Source: Cupriavidus sp. P-10 (GTDB taxonomy: Bacteria; Pseudomonadota; Gammaproteobacteria; Burkholderiales; Burkholderiaceae). From it: a DNA stretch of 64,000 bases. Shown here piece after piece: positions 36,614-46,060 of this stretch. The stretch is taken from contig NZ_AP025174.1 of assembly GCF_003402535.2 (NCBI RefSeq), positions 62,001-126,000 on the forward strand, read 5' to 3'. A program made the position numbers and the translations under genes. A model generated the notes under the pieces. The model searched no databases, was not told the origin of the DNA, and saw only the letters and a list, made by a program, of their open reading frames with translations. Each line of letters opens with the position of its first letter. The stretch's first letter is position 1.

Positions 36614-36680
36614 ATCTCGGCAACGCGCCGACTCGTCGGGGCGATGGGCCGCTCGGTGGGCCGGTGCGTTGACGCGGGGC

Positions 36681-36708
36681 GGGTATCGGGGAAACTGTCC
36701 CGATACCC
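36681..36708 (+). terminator. Hairpin after the repeat-peptide gene
   Basis: GGGTATCGGG, loop, CCCGATACCC; perfect 10-bp stem followed by GTTATCG. No strong T-run, so a probable rather than certain terminator. Confidence 0.6.
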
Positions 36709-36913
36709 GTTATCGTGCTTGCGCACGCGCCGAGATTCAGCCTTGCCGATGCGCCGGCTCGGGTCGGACCAGGCCTGATCCAGGCAGACGGCATAGGCTG
36801 CAGCGGTCGGACCGCACCCAGCCCAGCGAGTGATCATCGCGCCTTCGGCGCGATTCTTTTTGTCCACCACTGGCTCAACACAGCGTTGCGTACTGCAACG
36901 CCTGCGGCTGGTA

Positions 36914-38653
36914 ATGTCCCGCCTTTCGCGCCATGCGCCAATGATGGAACCGAATCTAAACCGGTCGCGCCGTGACCCGGCTTCGCCCGGCACACCACCG
37001 AGCGGGGCGCGCGCAAATTGGGTGGGTCGCGCCTGGCGTCTGGAGGTCGGCGTCGAGACCTTGCTACTCGGCTTCTGCCTATACTTTGTTCTCGTCCTGA
37101 ACGGTCCGTTCTGGCGGGCGCTATTTGCCGAACGGACGTTGAGCGGGCTCCGTGATCTGGGCTACGGCGTGGCAGTGGGCACCGCGCTGGTCACGGCGCA
37201 TTTTGTGCTGCTGGCGCCGTTCATAAACCGCTGGACGGCCAAACCGTTGCTGACAATTTTGGTCGTAGTGGCCGCCGGTGCCAGCTATTTCATGGGTCAA
37301 TACGGCATCTACCTTGACCCCAGCATGGCCCGCAATGTGCTGCGCACCGACGTGGCGGAAGCTCGCGAGTTGCTAACGCTGCGTATGATGGGCAGCATCG
37401 CGCTCTTGGCACTACCACCATTGTTGTTGTTGCCCTGGGTGACGCTGCGCCAGCGCGCACTGACACGAAGCGTCGGCCTGCGCCTGGTCGCGATTTTGGT
37501 GGCGATTGTTGCCGGCGTGGGGACGCTGTCCTTGGTGTTTAAGGACTTCGCAGCCCAGATGCGCAATCATAAAGAGATCCGCTATCTGCTCGCGCCGGTC
37601 AATGTGGTGTACGCCTTCACCGGGGCGCTGGCACGCGATGCCAGTACCGCGAACCGGCCGCGCCAGCCGGTTGGCACCGACGCCCGGCTCGGCGCTAGCT
37701 GGAGCGAGCACAACAAGCCCCTGCTCTTCGTCGTGGTCGTGGGAGAAACCGCACGAGCGGCGGACTGGGGGCTCAGTGGCAGGTCGCCCCATGACACGAC
37801 GCCGAAGCTGGCGCAGCGCGCTGTGATCAATTTCGCTCAAGTCACCAGTTGCGGCACCAATACCGAGGTCTCGTTGCCCTGTATGTTCTCGCCCCAGGGA
37901 CGGCGCAATTACGACGAAGATGCCATCAAGGCCAGCGAGTCTTTGCTACACGTCATCGGACGAGCGGGAATGAAGGTGGGGTGGGCAGACAATCAATCAG
38001 GATGCAAAGGCGTCTGCGCAGGCCTGCCCACGTGGCAGCCGGATCCTCAGGCTATGTCGGCATTATGCGATCGCGACCGCTGCCTGGATGAAGTGTTGTT
38101 AGCCGGGGCGGAAGCTTTGCGGCACCAGCTACCTGGCAGCTTGGTCGTGGTCCTGCACCAACTTGGCAATCATGGTCCCGCGTACTACCGGCGGTATCCG
38201 GCCCAATTCGCGCAGTTCGGTCCGACTTGCGACACCGATGATCTCTCGCGCTGTACCCCAGAGCAAATTCGCAACGCGTACGACAATGCATTGCTGTACA
38301 CCGATCATGTGCTCGCACGCACCATCGACTGGCTCGAACAACTCGAGGCGCGCTATGACACGGCCATGATCTATGTATCAGACCATGGCGAGTCGTTGGG
38401 AGAGCGCGGACTGTTCTTGCATGGCATGCCTTACGCGATTGCTCCGCGGGAGCAGACCGAGGTACCGATGGTGATGTGGTTCTCAGACTCATTCGCCCAG
38501 CGCATGCGGCTCGATGTCTCCTGCCTGCGCGCGCGGGCGCACGAACCGGCCACACATGACCACCTATTCTCCACAGTCCTGGGCCTGCTGGATATCCGTA
38601 CCCAGACCCAGGATGCCACCATGGATTTGTCGGCACGCTGCCGCAACGGATAA
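36914..38653 (+). CDS. EptA-like lipid A phosphoethanolamine transferase
   Basis: 579-aa inner-membrane enzyme that moves phosphoethanolamine from phosphatidylethanolamine to lipid A. Five N-terminal membrane segments (VETLLLGFCLYFVLVLNGPF and following) precede a periplasmic sulfatase-fold domain. The catalytic Thr lies in SCGTNTEVSLPCMFSPQGRR; zinc ligands are in VVVVGETARAADWGL, YVSDHGESLGERG and LFLHGMPYAIAP. Disulphide Cys pairs are present. The start is uncertain (36914 or 36941); no clear SD. Only 7 bases separate it from the PAP2 gene, so the two form an operon. Such enzymes give polymyxin resistance and are known near copper genes in other bacteria. Confidence 0.92.
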   Translation: MSRLSRHAPMMEPNLNRSRRDPASPGTPPSGARANWVGRAWRLEVGVETLLLGFCLYFVLVLNGPFWRALFAERTLSGLRDLGYGVAVGTALVTAHFVLLAPFINRWTAKPLLTILVVVAAGASYFMGQYGIYLDPSMARNVLRTDVAEARELLTLRMMGSIALLALPPLLLLPWVTLRQRALTRSVGLRLVAILVAIVAGVGTLSLVFKDFAAQMRNHKEIRYLLAPVNVVYAFTGALARDASTANRPRQPVGTDARLGASWSEHNKPLLFVVVVGETARAADWGLSGRSPHDTTPKLAQRAVINFAQVTSCGTNTEVSLPCMFSPQGRRNYDEDAIKASESLLHVIGRAGMKVGWADNQSGCKGVCAGLPTWQPDPQAMSALCDRDRCLDEVLLAGAEALRHQLPGSLVVVLHQLGNHGPAYYRRYPAQFAQFGPTCDTDDLSRCTPEQIRNAYDNALLYTDHVLARTIDWLEQLEARYDTAMIYVSDHGESLGERGLFLHGMPYAIAPREQTEVPMVMWFSDSFAQRMRLDVSCLRARAHEPATHDHLFSTVLGLLDIRTQTQDATMDLSARCRNG

Positions 38654-38660
38654 TGCCCCC

Positions 38661-39473
38661 ATGAGAGAAATGCCGTTGGTTCAGACGCCCGCCAGTCAGC
38701 GTTGGCTGCGCCAGCAATGGTGGATGCTGGCATCGGCCGCGTTGGTGCTGGCCTACGTGTTCCAGCGCACCGAACTCGACCTCTGGCTCGAGGGCCGTTT
38801 CTACGATGTCGGTCGGACGGTCTTCCCGTTGCGCCAGCACTGGCTATTTGAAGCGGTGCTCCACAAGGGCGCGAAGTGGCTCACTTACGTCGCCGTAGCC
38901 GCGGCCATGGGTGTCTGCTGGCGGGGCTGGCGGGGGCGTCTGCCTTGGCTGCCGCGTCGCAATGCGTTGCTTGCCGCTGCGGGCATGGTGGTGATCCCGT
39001 TGAGCGTCACGCTCCTGAAGCTCATGACGGGACGCCACTGTCCCTGGGACATGGCTCAATTCGGCGGCAGCTTGCCCTATATGCGGTTGCTGGATCCGCT
39101 GCCAGCAGACGTCAAGCCGGGACAATGCTTTCCTGCCGGCCACGCCGCTACCGGCTTTCTCTGGGTCGTCTGGGGGATCGCATTGCGTCCTGCCGGCCGT
39201 CGCTGGGCGTGGGTTGGGCTGGCTGGCGGACTGCTGCTGGGCGGCACGCTTGGCGCGGCGCGCATGGCGCAGGGCGCGCACTTCTTGTCGCACACGCTCG
39301 CAACCCTCTGGGTGGCGTGGGCGGTCAGCTTGCTACTCGCGCGGGGGCTGCGGGCCAACGTCCGGCTAGGCAGCGCCGCGCCGCACCAGGGCCCGAAAGC
39401 TTGCCCGCGCCGTCGCCGACCACCGCCAGGACCGGACTCACAACTGTCTCGCGATGGCCTCGATCGGCTTTAA
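38661..39473 (+). CDS. PAP2-superfamily membrane phosphatase
   Basis: 270 aa with about six membrane segments. The three PAP2 motifs are visible: KLMTGRHCPWD, FPAGHAATGF and ARMAQGAHFLSHTL, the catalytic His being in the second and third motifs. LpxE/LpxT/UppP-type enzymes act on lipid A 1-phosphate or undecaprenyl pyrophosphate. Directly following EptA, it may prepare lipid A for phosphoethanolamine, as in eptA-lpxE-type pairs. The basic Pro/Arg-rich C-terminus overlaps the convergent nuclease gene by 36 bases. First start MREMPL at 38661; M at 38670 also possible. Confidence 0.88.
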   Translation: MREMPLVQTPASQRWLRQQWWMLASAALVLAYVFQRTELDLWLEGRFYDVGRTVFPLRQHWLFEAVLHKGAKWLTYVAVAAAMGVCWRGWRGRLPWLPRRNALLAAAGMVVIPLSVTLLKLMTGRHCPWDMAQFGGSLPYMRLLDPLPADVKPGQCFPAGHAATGFLWVVWGIALRPAGRRWAWVGLAGGLLLGGTLGAARMAQGAHFLSHTLATLWVAWAVSLLLARGLRANVRLGSAAPHQGPKACPRRRRPPPGPDSQLSRDGLDRL

Positions 39474-40703
39474 GCCACTGCCAAAGCGCGCAATGCTTTC
39501 GCGATGCTCGCGCAGGCTGGAATAGGGGACATAGCGGATATTGAGTGCCGAGACGCGGCTAAAGGCCGGGCGGCTCAATTGCGCGCGCACGTCGCCTTCG
39601 CGATCATCCGGCGCGACCAGGAAAAGATGCTTGCGGGCGGACGGGTCGGAGCCGAGGGCCAGATCGAGCAAGCGCACGATACCGGAATAGATCGAGGTGG
39701 TATGTTCGACTTCAAAGGCGGCTTCGACCTCGAGGGTGGTGGCATTTAGCCAGACAGTGTCAATCCATGGAACGGTATCGCCTCCCGCCACCAGCAGCGC
39801 CGGCGGCAACGTTGAGAGACAGCCCTGGCTCAAGGGCTCGCCGTTGTACAGCCGACTTCGGTCGTTGGTGGCAATCCAAACGGCAAAGCCGAGCGACTTG
39901 CCGAGATCGCGCAGCCATCCCTGCACTTCGGTATGGGTGGCGTCTTCGGCCTGCCCCAGCTGAATCTGCCTGGCAAGCGCGGCAGCCTGCTCGCGCACCT
40001 TGGCCAGTTCCTGCTGCCAGACGGCCACATCGTCGGCCTGCGCTTGCCGCGGTGGCAGCGGATAGCGCTGCATGCCGATGTCAAACAGTAGGCCCGCGAT
40101 CGCGCCAAGGTCATTGGAGAGCAAATCCCGATAACGCTGATTCAGGGTGAGTACCCCCTCGCGCATCGCCAGATAGTGATCCCATTTGCCAAGCTTGACC
40201 GCCGATCCGGTCAGGGCGTTATAGCCGTTGACAATTGCGGTGTTGAACGGCATCACCAGCGTGGGATGAATGAAATACAGCAGGTTGGCCGCCGCCGGCC
40301 CGAGACCCTTGATGCCGAGGCTGCTCAGCTGACGAATCGCATCAAGGACTTCGGATTCGGTGTCACAGCAGTTGCAGGTATGGAGCAGTCTGGCAAAGGC
40401 ACGCTGATTGTCGGCATGCTCATAGATATCTGGAATGCGCAGTTTTGGCTTCCACAGAAAGGCGTGATCCGCGCCTTTGAAAATCTGCCGTTGCTCTGCG
40501 ATTGACGACACCACGGTCTCGAGCGATGAGCCCCGATACGCGTTGCCGAATGTACCGGCGTGGATCTCGTCGACCACCGCGCCGATGCCACGCCGAATCG
40601 AGCGGAAATTCTTCAGCCGCTCCGGCCAAAGAAACCAGGTTTGATAGGCGCCGGCGGGATCGGTCTTCCAGCGCTCAATGAGGATACGGATGGTGTCGGT
40701 CAT
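39438..40703 (-). CDS. Orphan nuclease-like protein (HhH plus PD-(D/E)xK-like C-terminus)
   Basis: 421 aa from MTDTIRILIERWK at 40703. The middle has a helix-hairpin-helix-like segment (LSSLGIKGLGPAAANLLYFI) like DNA-glycosylase-type HhH folds. The C-terminal domain reads WIDTVWL, then EVEAAFEVEHTTSIYSGIVR, LLDLALGSDP, FLVAPDDREGDVRAQLSRPA. The AFEVExTTSIxSGIxRL pattern occurs in many proteins annotated as type II restriction endonucleases or related nucleases. No methyltransferase is nearby, so it is not a plain R-M pair. A coiled stretch (VWQQELAKVREQAAALARQI) joins the two parts. Overlaps the PAP2 gene tail to tail. Confidence 0.65.
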   Translation of the reverse strand: MTDTIRILIERWKTDPAGAYQTWFLWPERLKNFRSIRRGIGAVVDEIHAGTFGNAYRGSSLETVVSSIAEQRQIFKGADHAFLWKPKLRIPDIYEHADNQRAFARLLHTCNCCDTESEVLDAIRQLSSLGIKGLGPAAANLLYFIHPTLVMPFNTAIVNGYNALTGSAVKLGKWDHYLAMREGVLTLNQRYRDLLSNDLGAIAGLLFDIGMQRYPLPPRQAQADDVAVWQQELAKVREQAAALARQIQLGQAEDATHTEVQGWLRDLGKSLGFAVWIATNDRSRLYNGEPLSQGCLSTLPPALLVAGGDTVPWIDTVWLNATTLEVEAAFEVEHTTSIYSGIVRLLDLALGSDPSARKHLFLVAPDDREGDVRAQLSRPAFSRVSALNIRYVPYSSLREHRESIARFGSGLKPIEAIARQL

Positions 40704-40775
40704 GGTGTGCATTTTTGCCGGGCAGTGTATCACCGTGAGGCCTTTTGACTTGGCGCAATGTTGACGCGAACCGGC

Positions 40776-40806
40776 TTGACCTTCCCATTATCGGAAGCTC
40801 TACCGT
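40776..40806 (+). promoter_or_regulatory. MerR/CueR-type promoter for the copF operon
   Basis: TTGACC (40776-40781), a 19-bp spacer, TACCGT (40801-40806). The spacer holds CTTCCC...CGGAAG, an ACCTTCC-x-GGAAGCT dyad, as in CueR operators. It lies 73 bases before the DUF2933 gene. Same layout as the promoter at 32494-32524. Confidence 0.8.
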
Positions 40807-40878
40807 TATCACAAGAAAGCTGGGCGCGGCGATTGACTGCCGGTCAGCTTCCCGTCATGGTCAAGTAAGGAGTCTGTC

Positions 40879-41154
40879 ATGAAAGCATGTCATTCCCAAT
40901 CGACGCATCACGGCGCCATCGCCGGCCAAGTCCGTCGGTTTCGCTGGTCGCTGCGTTGGGGGATCGTCCTCGCCGCCCTGGCAATCTTCGCCGCCATCGC
41001 GCTCGGGATGCCCCGTTGGAGCGCGGTTGCCTCCTGGTTGCCGTTTGCACTAGTGTTATTGTGCCCGTTGATGCATCTATTCCATGGCGGCCACGGGCGC
41101 AGCGCGCCGTCGAAAGAGGGCGGCGACTCAGTGGACGGACAGCGCCACGACTAA
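40879..41154 (+). CDS. DUF2933-family small membrane protein
   Basis: 91 aa, two membrane segments ([34 protein letters not shown]) with Met, Cys and His in the second ([12 protein letters not shown]), the DUF2933 signature. Members accompany copper P-type ATPases; a role in copper hand-over or ATPase assembly is inferred only. AAGGAG lies upstream. First gene of the CueR-type operon; 13 bases before copF. Confidence 0.85.
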   Translation: MKACHSQSTHHGAIAGQVRRFRWSLRWGIVLAALAIFAAIALGMPRWSAVASWLPFALVLLCPLMHLFHGGHGRSAPSKEGGDSVDGQRHD

Positions 41155-41167
41155 CAGGAGGCCTTCC

Positions 41168-43609
41168 ATGAATGAACCCAGCAGCCAGCGCCACCCACCG
41201 AAAGCGGGCCACCCTGACAAGGCAACAGGCCCCGGTCCTGGCGCGCATGCTGACCAGCACCATTCCCATCGCCACGGTGCGCCGCACGACAGCCCAGTGT
41301 CGGGCGTCGGCACCGCCAAGGATCCAGTTTGTGGCATGGTGGTGTCGGCCGGCTCGGCATTCCACAGCGAACACGCTGGCATTCCCTATTACTTTTGCAG
41401 TGCATCGTGTCAGCGCAAGTTCGAGGCGGACCCGGCCAAGCACGCCGCGGCTGCGGCAGCTCCTACCGCGGCCCCTTCAGCCGCCCCGGATGCGGAATCG
41501 GGGCCTCCCGGCACGATCTACACCTGTCCGATGCACCCCGAGATCCGGCAGGATCATCCCGGCAACTGTCCGAAATGCGGCATGGCGCTGGAGCCGCTGT
41601 TGCCGGACCTGGACGAGACCGAGAATCCGGAGCTGGTGGATTTTCGGCACCGTTTTTGGTGGACGCTGCCATTGACGGTGGTGACCACGGTGTTGGCCAT
41701 GCTCGGGCATCGATTTGGGTGGATGGAGGCGGCGACGCAGAGCTGGGTCGAACTGGTCCTGTCGACGCCGGTGGTGCTGTGGGCGGGTTGGCCCTTTTTC
41801 GTGCGGTGCATCCAGTCGTTTCTGCATCGCAGCCCCAATATGTGGACGCTGATCGGTCTCGGCACGGGTGCGGCCTATGCCTATAGCGTGGTCGCAACCG
41901 TGGCACCGGATGCGTTCCCGCAGACCTTTGCCGCCCACGGCCGCATCGGCGTGTACTTTGAGGCCGCCGCCGTCATCATCTCGTTGACGCTGCTCGGCCA
42001 GCTGCTTGAACTTAAGGCGCGATCCCAAACCTCCGCAGCGATAAAATCGTTGCTCGGGCTCGCGCCCAAGACGGCGCGCCGCATCGGACGCGATGGCGCC
42101 GAGGAGGATGTGCCCCTCACTCATGTGCATGTCGGCGACTTGTTGCGCGTAAGGCCCGGGGAGAAGGTGCCCGTCGACGGCATCGTGACCGAAGGCAGCA
42201 GTTCGGTGGACGAATCCATGATCACCGGTGAACCGATGCCGGTCACCAAGCGCGAGGGCGACCCCGTTATTGGCGCCACCATGAATACCTCAGGCAGCCT
42301 GATCATCCGATCGGAGAAGGTTGGCGCACAAACAGTGCTCTCCCAGATCGTACAGATGGTGGCGCAGGCGCAACGCTCAAAGGCGCCGATGCAACGCATG
42401 GCCGACAAGGTCGCGGGCGTGTTCGTGCTCGGCGTCATCGGCGTCGCCGTGGTGACGTTCTTTGCCTGGGGCCTGTTCGGTCCACAGCCCAGCTGGGTGT
42501 TCGGTCTGATCAATGCAGTTGCGGTCTTGATCATCGCCTGTCCCTGTGCATTGGGGCTGGCCACGCCGATGTCGATCATGGTTGCCAGCGGCAAGGGCGC
42601 CACCAACGGCGTGCTGTTCCGCGACGCCGCCGCGATCGAGAACCTGCGCAAGGTCGACACCCTGATCGTCGACAAGACCGGTACCCTGACCGAGGGGCGG
42701 CCGGCTTTCGAGCGTGCAATTGGCGCCAATGGCTATGCCGACGACGAAGTCCTGCGGCTGGCGGCGAGCCTGGACCAGGGCAGCGAACATCCGCTGGCCG
42801 CGGCGCTGGTTAAGGCGGCCCGCATTCGTGGCTTGGCGCTGGAGAAGTCACAGGACTTTGAGTCGAGCACGGGCATCGGTGTGCGCGGTACGGTCGGTGG
42901 GAAGACACTCGCCATTGGTAATACGGCGCTGATGCAAGCCGACGGCATCGACACCGAGGCGCTGCGCGCCCAAGCCGATACGCTGCGCGCACAAGGCGCG
43001 AGCGTTATGTATCTCGGCGTCGATGGCCGTCTGGCCGGCCTGCTTGCGGTGTCGGATCCCGTCAAAGGCTCAACGCCCGAGGCGCTGGCGGCCCTGAAGG
43101 CCGAAGGCATCCGCGTGGTCATGGCCACCGGCGACGGCGTGGCCACGGCAAAGGCGGTGGCCGCAAGGCTGGACATTGCGGAGTTCCACGGCGAAGTGAA
43201 GCCCGCGGACAAGCTTCAACTGGTGAGCCAACTGCAGCAAAGCGGAGCGGTGGTCGCCATGGCCGGTGACGGCATCAATGATGCCCCGGCGCTGGCCAAG
43301 TCGGATGTGGGCATCGCCATGGGCACCGGCACCGATGTGGCGATGAACAGTGCGCAGGTGACGTTGGTCAAAGGCGACCTGCGTGGCATTGCGCGCGCAC
43401 GCGAGCTATCCGAGGCAACCATTCGCAACATGAAACAAAACCTTGGCTTCGCGTTTATCTATAACGCGCTCGGGGTACCGTTAGCGGCAGGGGTGCTGTA
43501 CCCGTTCACCGGTTTGCTGCTTTCGCCTATGATTGCCGCGTTGGCAATGAGCCTGAGCTCGGCCTCGGTGATCTCCAATGCGCTACGCCTGCGGCAGGCA
43601 GAGATTTAA
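41168..43609 (+). CDS. copF: CopF-like copper-exporting P1B-ATPase
   Basis: 813-aa ATPase exporting Cu(I) from the cytosol. AGGAGG precedes the ATG at 41168; a longer open frame upstream runs through the DUF2933 gene. N-terminus: His-rich ([14 protein letters not shown]), YHS domain ([23 protein letters not shown]), then a metal site YTCPMHPEI...[10 protein letters not shown], in place of classical CxxC domains. Catalytic parts: TGEPMPV actuator loop, [11 protein letters not shown] membrane motif, DKTGTLTEG phosphorylation site, HPLAAALV nucleotide site, [10 protein letters not shown] hinge. The C-terminal [15 protein letters not shown] and [16 protein letters not shown] are the Cu(I)-ATPase transport residues. 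Together with the CueR-type promoter, this is the cytosolic detox arm. Confidence 0.95.
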   Translation: MNEPSSQRHPPKAGHPDKATGPGPGAHADQHHSHRHGAPHDSPVSGVGTAKDPVCGMVVSAGSAFHSEHAGIPYYFCSASCQRKFEADPAKHAAAAAAPTAAPSAAPDAESGPPGTIYTCPMHPEIRQDHPGNCPKCGMALEPLLPDLDETENPELVDFRHRFWWTLPLTVVTTVLAMLGHRFGWMEAATQSWVELVLSTPVVLWAGWPFFVRCIQSFLHRSPNMWTLIGLGTGAAYAYSVVATVAPDAFPQTFAAHGRIGVYFEAAAVIISLTLLGQLLELKARSQTSAAIKSLLGLAPKTARRIGRDGAEEDVPLTHVHVGDLLRVRPGEKVPVDGIVTEGSSSVDESMITGEPMPVTKREGDPVIGATMNTSGSLIIRSEKVGAQTVLSQIVQMVAQAQRSKAPMQRMADKVAGVFVLGVIGVAVVTFFAWGLFGPQPSWVFGLINAVAVLIIACPCALGLATPMSIMVASGKGATNGVLFRDAAAIENLRKVDTLIVDKTGTLTEGRPAFERAIGANGYADDEVLRLAASLDQGSEHPLAAALVKAARIRGLALEKSQDFESSTGIGVRGTVGGKTLAIGNTALMQADGIDTEALRAQADTLRAQGASVMYLGVDGRLAGLLAVSDPVKGSTPEALAALKAEGIRVVMATGDGVATAKAVAARLDIAEFHGEVKPADKLQLVSQLQQSGAVVAMAGDGINDAPALAKSDVGIAMGTGTDVAMNSAQVTLVKGDLRGIARARELSEATIRNMKQNLGFAFIYNALGVPLAAGVLYPFTGLLLSPMIAALAMSLSSASVISNALRLRQAEI

Positions 43610-43673
43610 GCTGGCGATGAGGCACTCGACCGGTGCTGACTTGTCTATTGACATGATGTTTTTCGGAGAATCC

Positions 43674-44090
43674 ATGAAGTATTTCTTGGCCACTGCCGCT
43701 TTGCTCGCGGCCGCCACCGGCGCGCAAGCGGCCTCGCCGACGCTAACGGTGTACAAGGATCCCAGTTGTGGCTGCTGTGCAGAATGGGTCAAACACGTGA
43801 ACCAGGCCGGCATTCAGACCAAGGTCATTGATTCGTCCGACATGACGGCGGTCAAAGCCAGGCTCGGCGTCCCGACCCAGTTCGGCTCCTGCCATACCGC
43901 GGTGATCGATGGCAGCGCGCAGGTGGTGGAGGGGCACGTGCCGGCAGCAGCGGTGCGCAAGCTCGCTGCGAAGCCGACCTTGAAAGGGGTCGCAGTGCCC
44001 GGCATGCCGGCAAACTCGCCAGGCATGGGGCAGATGGACGGAAAGCTTGTGACAGTGGATTTTAGCGGCAAGCCATTCTCGAAAGACTAG
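43674..44090 (+). CDS. Exported DUF411 protein
   Basis: 138-aa periplasmic protein. Signal peptide MKYFLATAALLAAATGAQAA; thioredoxin-like domain with CxCC (PSCGCCAEWVKHV) near the N-terminus and GSCHTAVI with a second Cys. MPANSPGMGQMDG gives extra Met. DUF411 proteins are common in copper and silver clusters, presumably binding Cu(I) through the Cys. ATG at 43674 with GGAGAATCC upstream. Third gene of the copF operon, 64 bases after copF. Confidence 0.88.
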   Translation: MKYFLATAALLAAATGAQAASPTLTVYKDPSCGCCAEWVKHVNQAGIQTKVIDSSDMTAVKARLGVPTQFGSCHTAVIDGSAQVVEGHVPAAAVRKLAAKPTLKGVAVPGMPANSPGMGQMDGKLVTVDFSGKPFSKD

Positions 44091-44151
44091 GACTGCAGCG
44101 GGGCTGCGCGGGTAAGCGTTGCCAGAACTTCAGAACTGCCAGACAAAGGAC

Positions 44152-44682
44152 ATGGAAGAGTCAACTCAGTCGCGCTGGATCGTGGCCTGCGGGTTGGTGG
44201 TGGCCGCCGCGGCGGCCACCGGGGTCGCGCTCAAGGCGAAACGCTATCTGGAGCCACCCTCCGGTGGACCGCAGACGCTCAGGGAAGGGCGCCAACTGCG
44301 CATCGATGCCACGGATGCCGCGCAGCTCGGTCGCGGCAGGCAGCTGTACGCACAGGCCTGCGCGTCGTGCCATGGCGTCAAGCTCGAAGGCCAGCCTAAC
44401 TGGCGCGAGCGGCTCGCAAATGGCCGGATGCCGGCGCCCCCGCATGATGCATCGGGTCATACCTGGCACCATGCGGACGCGGTGCTGTTTGCCATTACCA
44501 AGAACGGGCTCGTTGCCGGCGTGACCGCGCCGAGAGGCTATGTCAGTGACATGCCAGCCTTCGGCCAGTCGATGTCGGATGACGACATCATTGCCGTGCT
44601 CGCGTACATCAAGAGCACTTGGCCTGAGAAAATGGCAGTAGCGCAGCGCGAAGCGACCGCGCAGTATGCGAGCCCGAAGTAG
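44152..44682 (+). CDS. Membrane-anchored monohaem cytochrome c
   Basis: 176 aa. N-terminal anchor (WIVACGLVVAAAAATGVALK), haem site CASCH, probable axial Met in YVSDMPAFGQSMSDDDIIAV. The end of the copF operon, 61 bases after the DUF411 gene. Cytochromes in this place may accept electrons from copper oxidation or replace copper-sensitive carriers. Start chosen at 44152 (MEESTQSRW) because the upstream 11 codons lack an RBS. Confidence 0.87.
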   Translation: MEESTQSRWIVACGLVVAAAAATGVALKAKRYLEPPSGGPQTLREGRQLRIDATDAAQLGRGRQLYAQACASCHGVKLEGQPNWRERLANGRMPAPPHDASGHTWHHADAVLFAITKNGLVAGVTAPRGYVSDMPAFGQSMSDDDIIAVLAYIKSTWPEKMAVAQREATAQYASPK

Positions 44683-45021
44683 CGACCCAAGCAAACACCG
44701 CAAGCAGGCGCTTCGGTCAGCGATGGCGCCTACGTCCGTTTCGAGCCTAGCCTGGGCTGCTGCAGTGACCCTGCACGAGCTGTCGCGGTGTGTACGCCAC
44801 AGCTGACGAACATGTCGCGTTGAGCGGCCGGCTTGCTGGTATTCAGGCGCTTGGATCGGCCTGGTAATTTCTGTCTCTTGCCTGCCTGCCCGCTCGCGCG
44901 TGGCACACAGCTGTATGCGAGCAGCGGTCGCGCGCCGTCGAAACGGCTCGAACACGCGTGCCGCTACGCCGATGACTCGTCGTGGGCGAAGATCGGCGAA
45001 CGCTGCGCCGCACTAATCCCC
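44683..45021. other. Intergenic, no gene seen
   Basis: 340 bases after the cytochrome gene. No frame with good start and composition. No clear terminator hairpin found. Confidence 0.4.
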
Positions 45022-45144
45022 TTACGTCGTCCAGAAGAGATACAAAAGCCCAAGCACGACCAGCGCCGCCCCAATGATCGAGTAGTAGCGCATGCCATGC
45101 AGGGGCTGGTCTGGATGGCCTCGCCGGTGAAAGACGAGTCTCAT
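45022..45144 (-). CDS. Small single-helix membrane protein (40 aa)
   Basis: MRLVFHRRGHPDQPLHGMRY then YSIIGAALVVLGLLYLFWTT: a basic His-containing head and one membrane helix ending at the stop. The frame continues upstream to 45357 but the head of that frame looks non-coding. Tail-anchored peptides of this size occur near P-type ATPases; function unknown. Confidence 0.45.
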   Translation of the reverse strand: MRLVFHRRGHPDQPLHGMRYYSIIGAALVVLGLLYLFWTT

Positions 45145-45301
45145 AGCCGTTATGGAAAGTCGAGCATTGCCATATGGTAGACCCAGCGCCGGTGATTTAC
45201 CTTGACGTGTCTGCACGGCGGTCATTGAATGAATGCTGAAACGCGTCGCCACGAGAGCGGAACCATCCGCCGATTCACTTCTAGGGGTCCTGGAGACTAC
45301 G

Positions 45302-45499
45302 ATGCTGACACCACATGAAGTGGCCACCCTTATGCTGATCGACGACGCAGCCCCCAATCTCGCCGACCTCGATCACGCGTCGATCGAGGCATTGATTGAG
45401 CGGCAGCTGGTGCATCTGGAAAAATTGGCTTACGGCGATCGTCTGCACATCACGCCGCGGGGCAGTGACTTTTTGCATGCTCTCGATAAATTGCATTAG
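45302..45499 (+). CDS. Small cytosolic protein (65 aa), winged-helix-like
   Basis: GGAG stands seven bases before the ATG. MLTPHEVATLMLIDDAAPNL, IEALIERQLVHLEKLAYGDR, LHITPRGSDFLHALDKLH: the H-x-T-P-x-G-x-x-F/L end resembles the wing of a winged-helix domain ('lT.kG..ll'). May be a short DNA-binding or adaptor protein. No recognised family. Confidence 0.6.
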   Translation: MLTPHEVATLMLIDDAAPNLADLDHASIEALIERQLVHLEKLAYGDRLHITPRGSDFLHALDKLH

Positions 45500-45712
45500 G
45501 CTGGTCTGCAAACGCACTTGCGCACTGAAGGCTATGCGTTGCGCGTTGCGCAGTATGTCGCGATATGGCTAGACCGGCGGTGCCCCTCGGGTCTGCAAGC
45601 GCCAAGTCAGCGGACCAAGGCGGACGTTCCACCGCCTACTGGTCCGGATGCGGCGTGGGGGATGGCTGTCGAAGTGGTCGTCTGGCATAGCGTCCAGTAA
45701 GCAACCAATACG

Positions 45713-46060
45713 TCATGAGCTGCCCCGATAGAGCGGGCTTGGCGCGATGATGGCCGTGATGCCTTTGGCTTCCGGCAGATCCGGCAAAAGGAAGTTCAGC
45801 GCAACTGCCGATCGTCCACTACTTGTGGTCATAAAGGTCCAAGCCACCGTGCGGTTGGCGCCCCGGAAAGCAACGGTTTCTCCAGAGGTGACATTAACGT
45901 ATCGCGCACCTGGCCGCAGCGTGATCGACCGAGTCGCCGTCTCGACGGCAGCGGCGGTACCATACAAATCGGCCCTAGCAGGTGGCAAAGGCGCGCACGC
46001 CGACGCCATGCCGAAGGCAGAGAGTGCCAGTGTGATCCGTAAAGCCTGCGTAGTAGTCAT
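45713..46060 (-). CDS. CzcE-family periplasmic metal-binding protein (copy 2)
   Basis: 115 aa from MTTTQALRITLALSAFGMAS at 46060; further upstream codons lack a start with SD. Signal peptide, then ARADLYGTAAAVETATRSIT, RPGARYVNVTSGETVAFRGA, TVAWTFMTTSS and FLLPDLPEAKG. ADLYGTAA and RYVNVTSGETV are strong CzcE-family blocks. Closer to the classic CzcE than copy 1 (35771). A conserved CopR-like box lies 185 bases upstream (46245-46268), so it is probably copper-induced. Confidence 0.82.
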   Translation of the reverse strand: MTTTQALRITLALSAFGMASACAPLPPARADLYGTAAAVETATRSITLRPGARYVNVTSGETVAFRGANRTVAWTFMTTSSGRSAVALNFLLPDLPEAKGITAIIAPSPLYRGSS

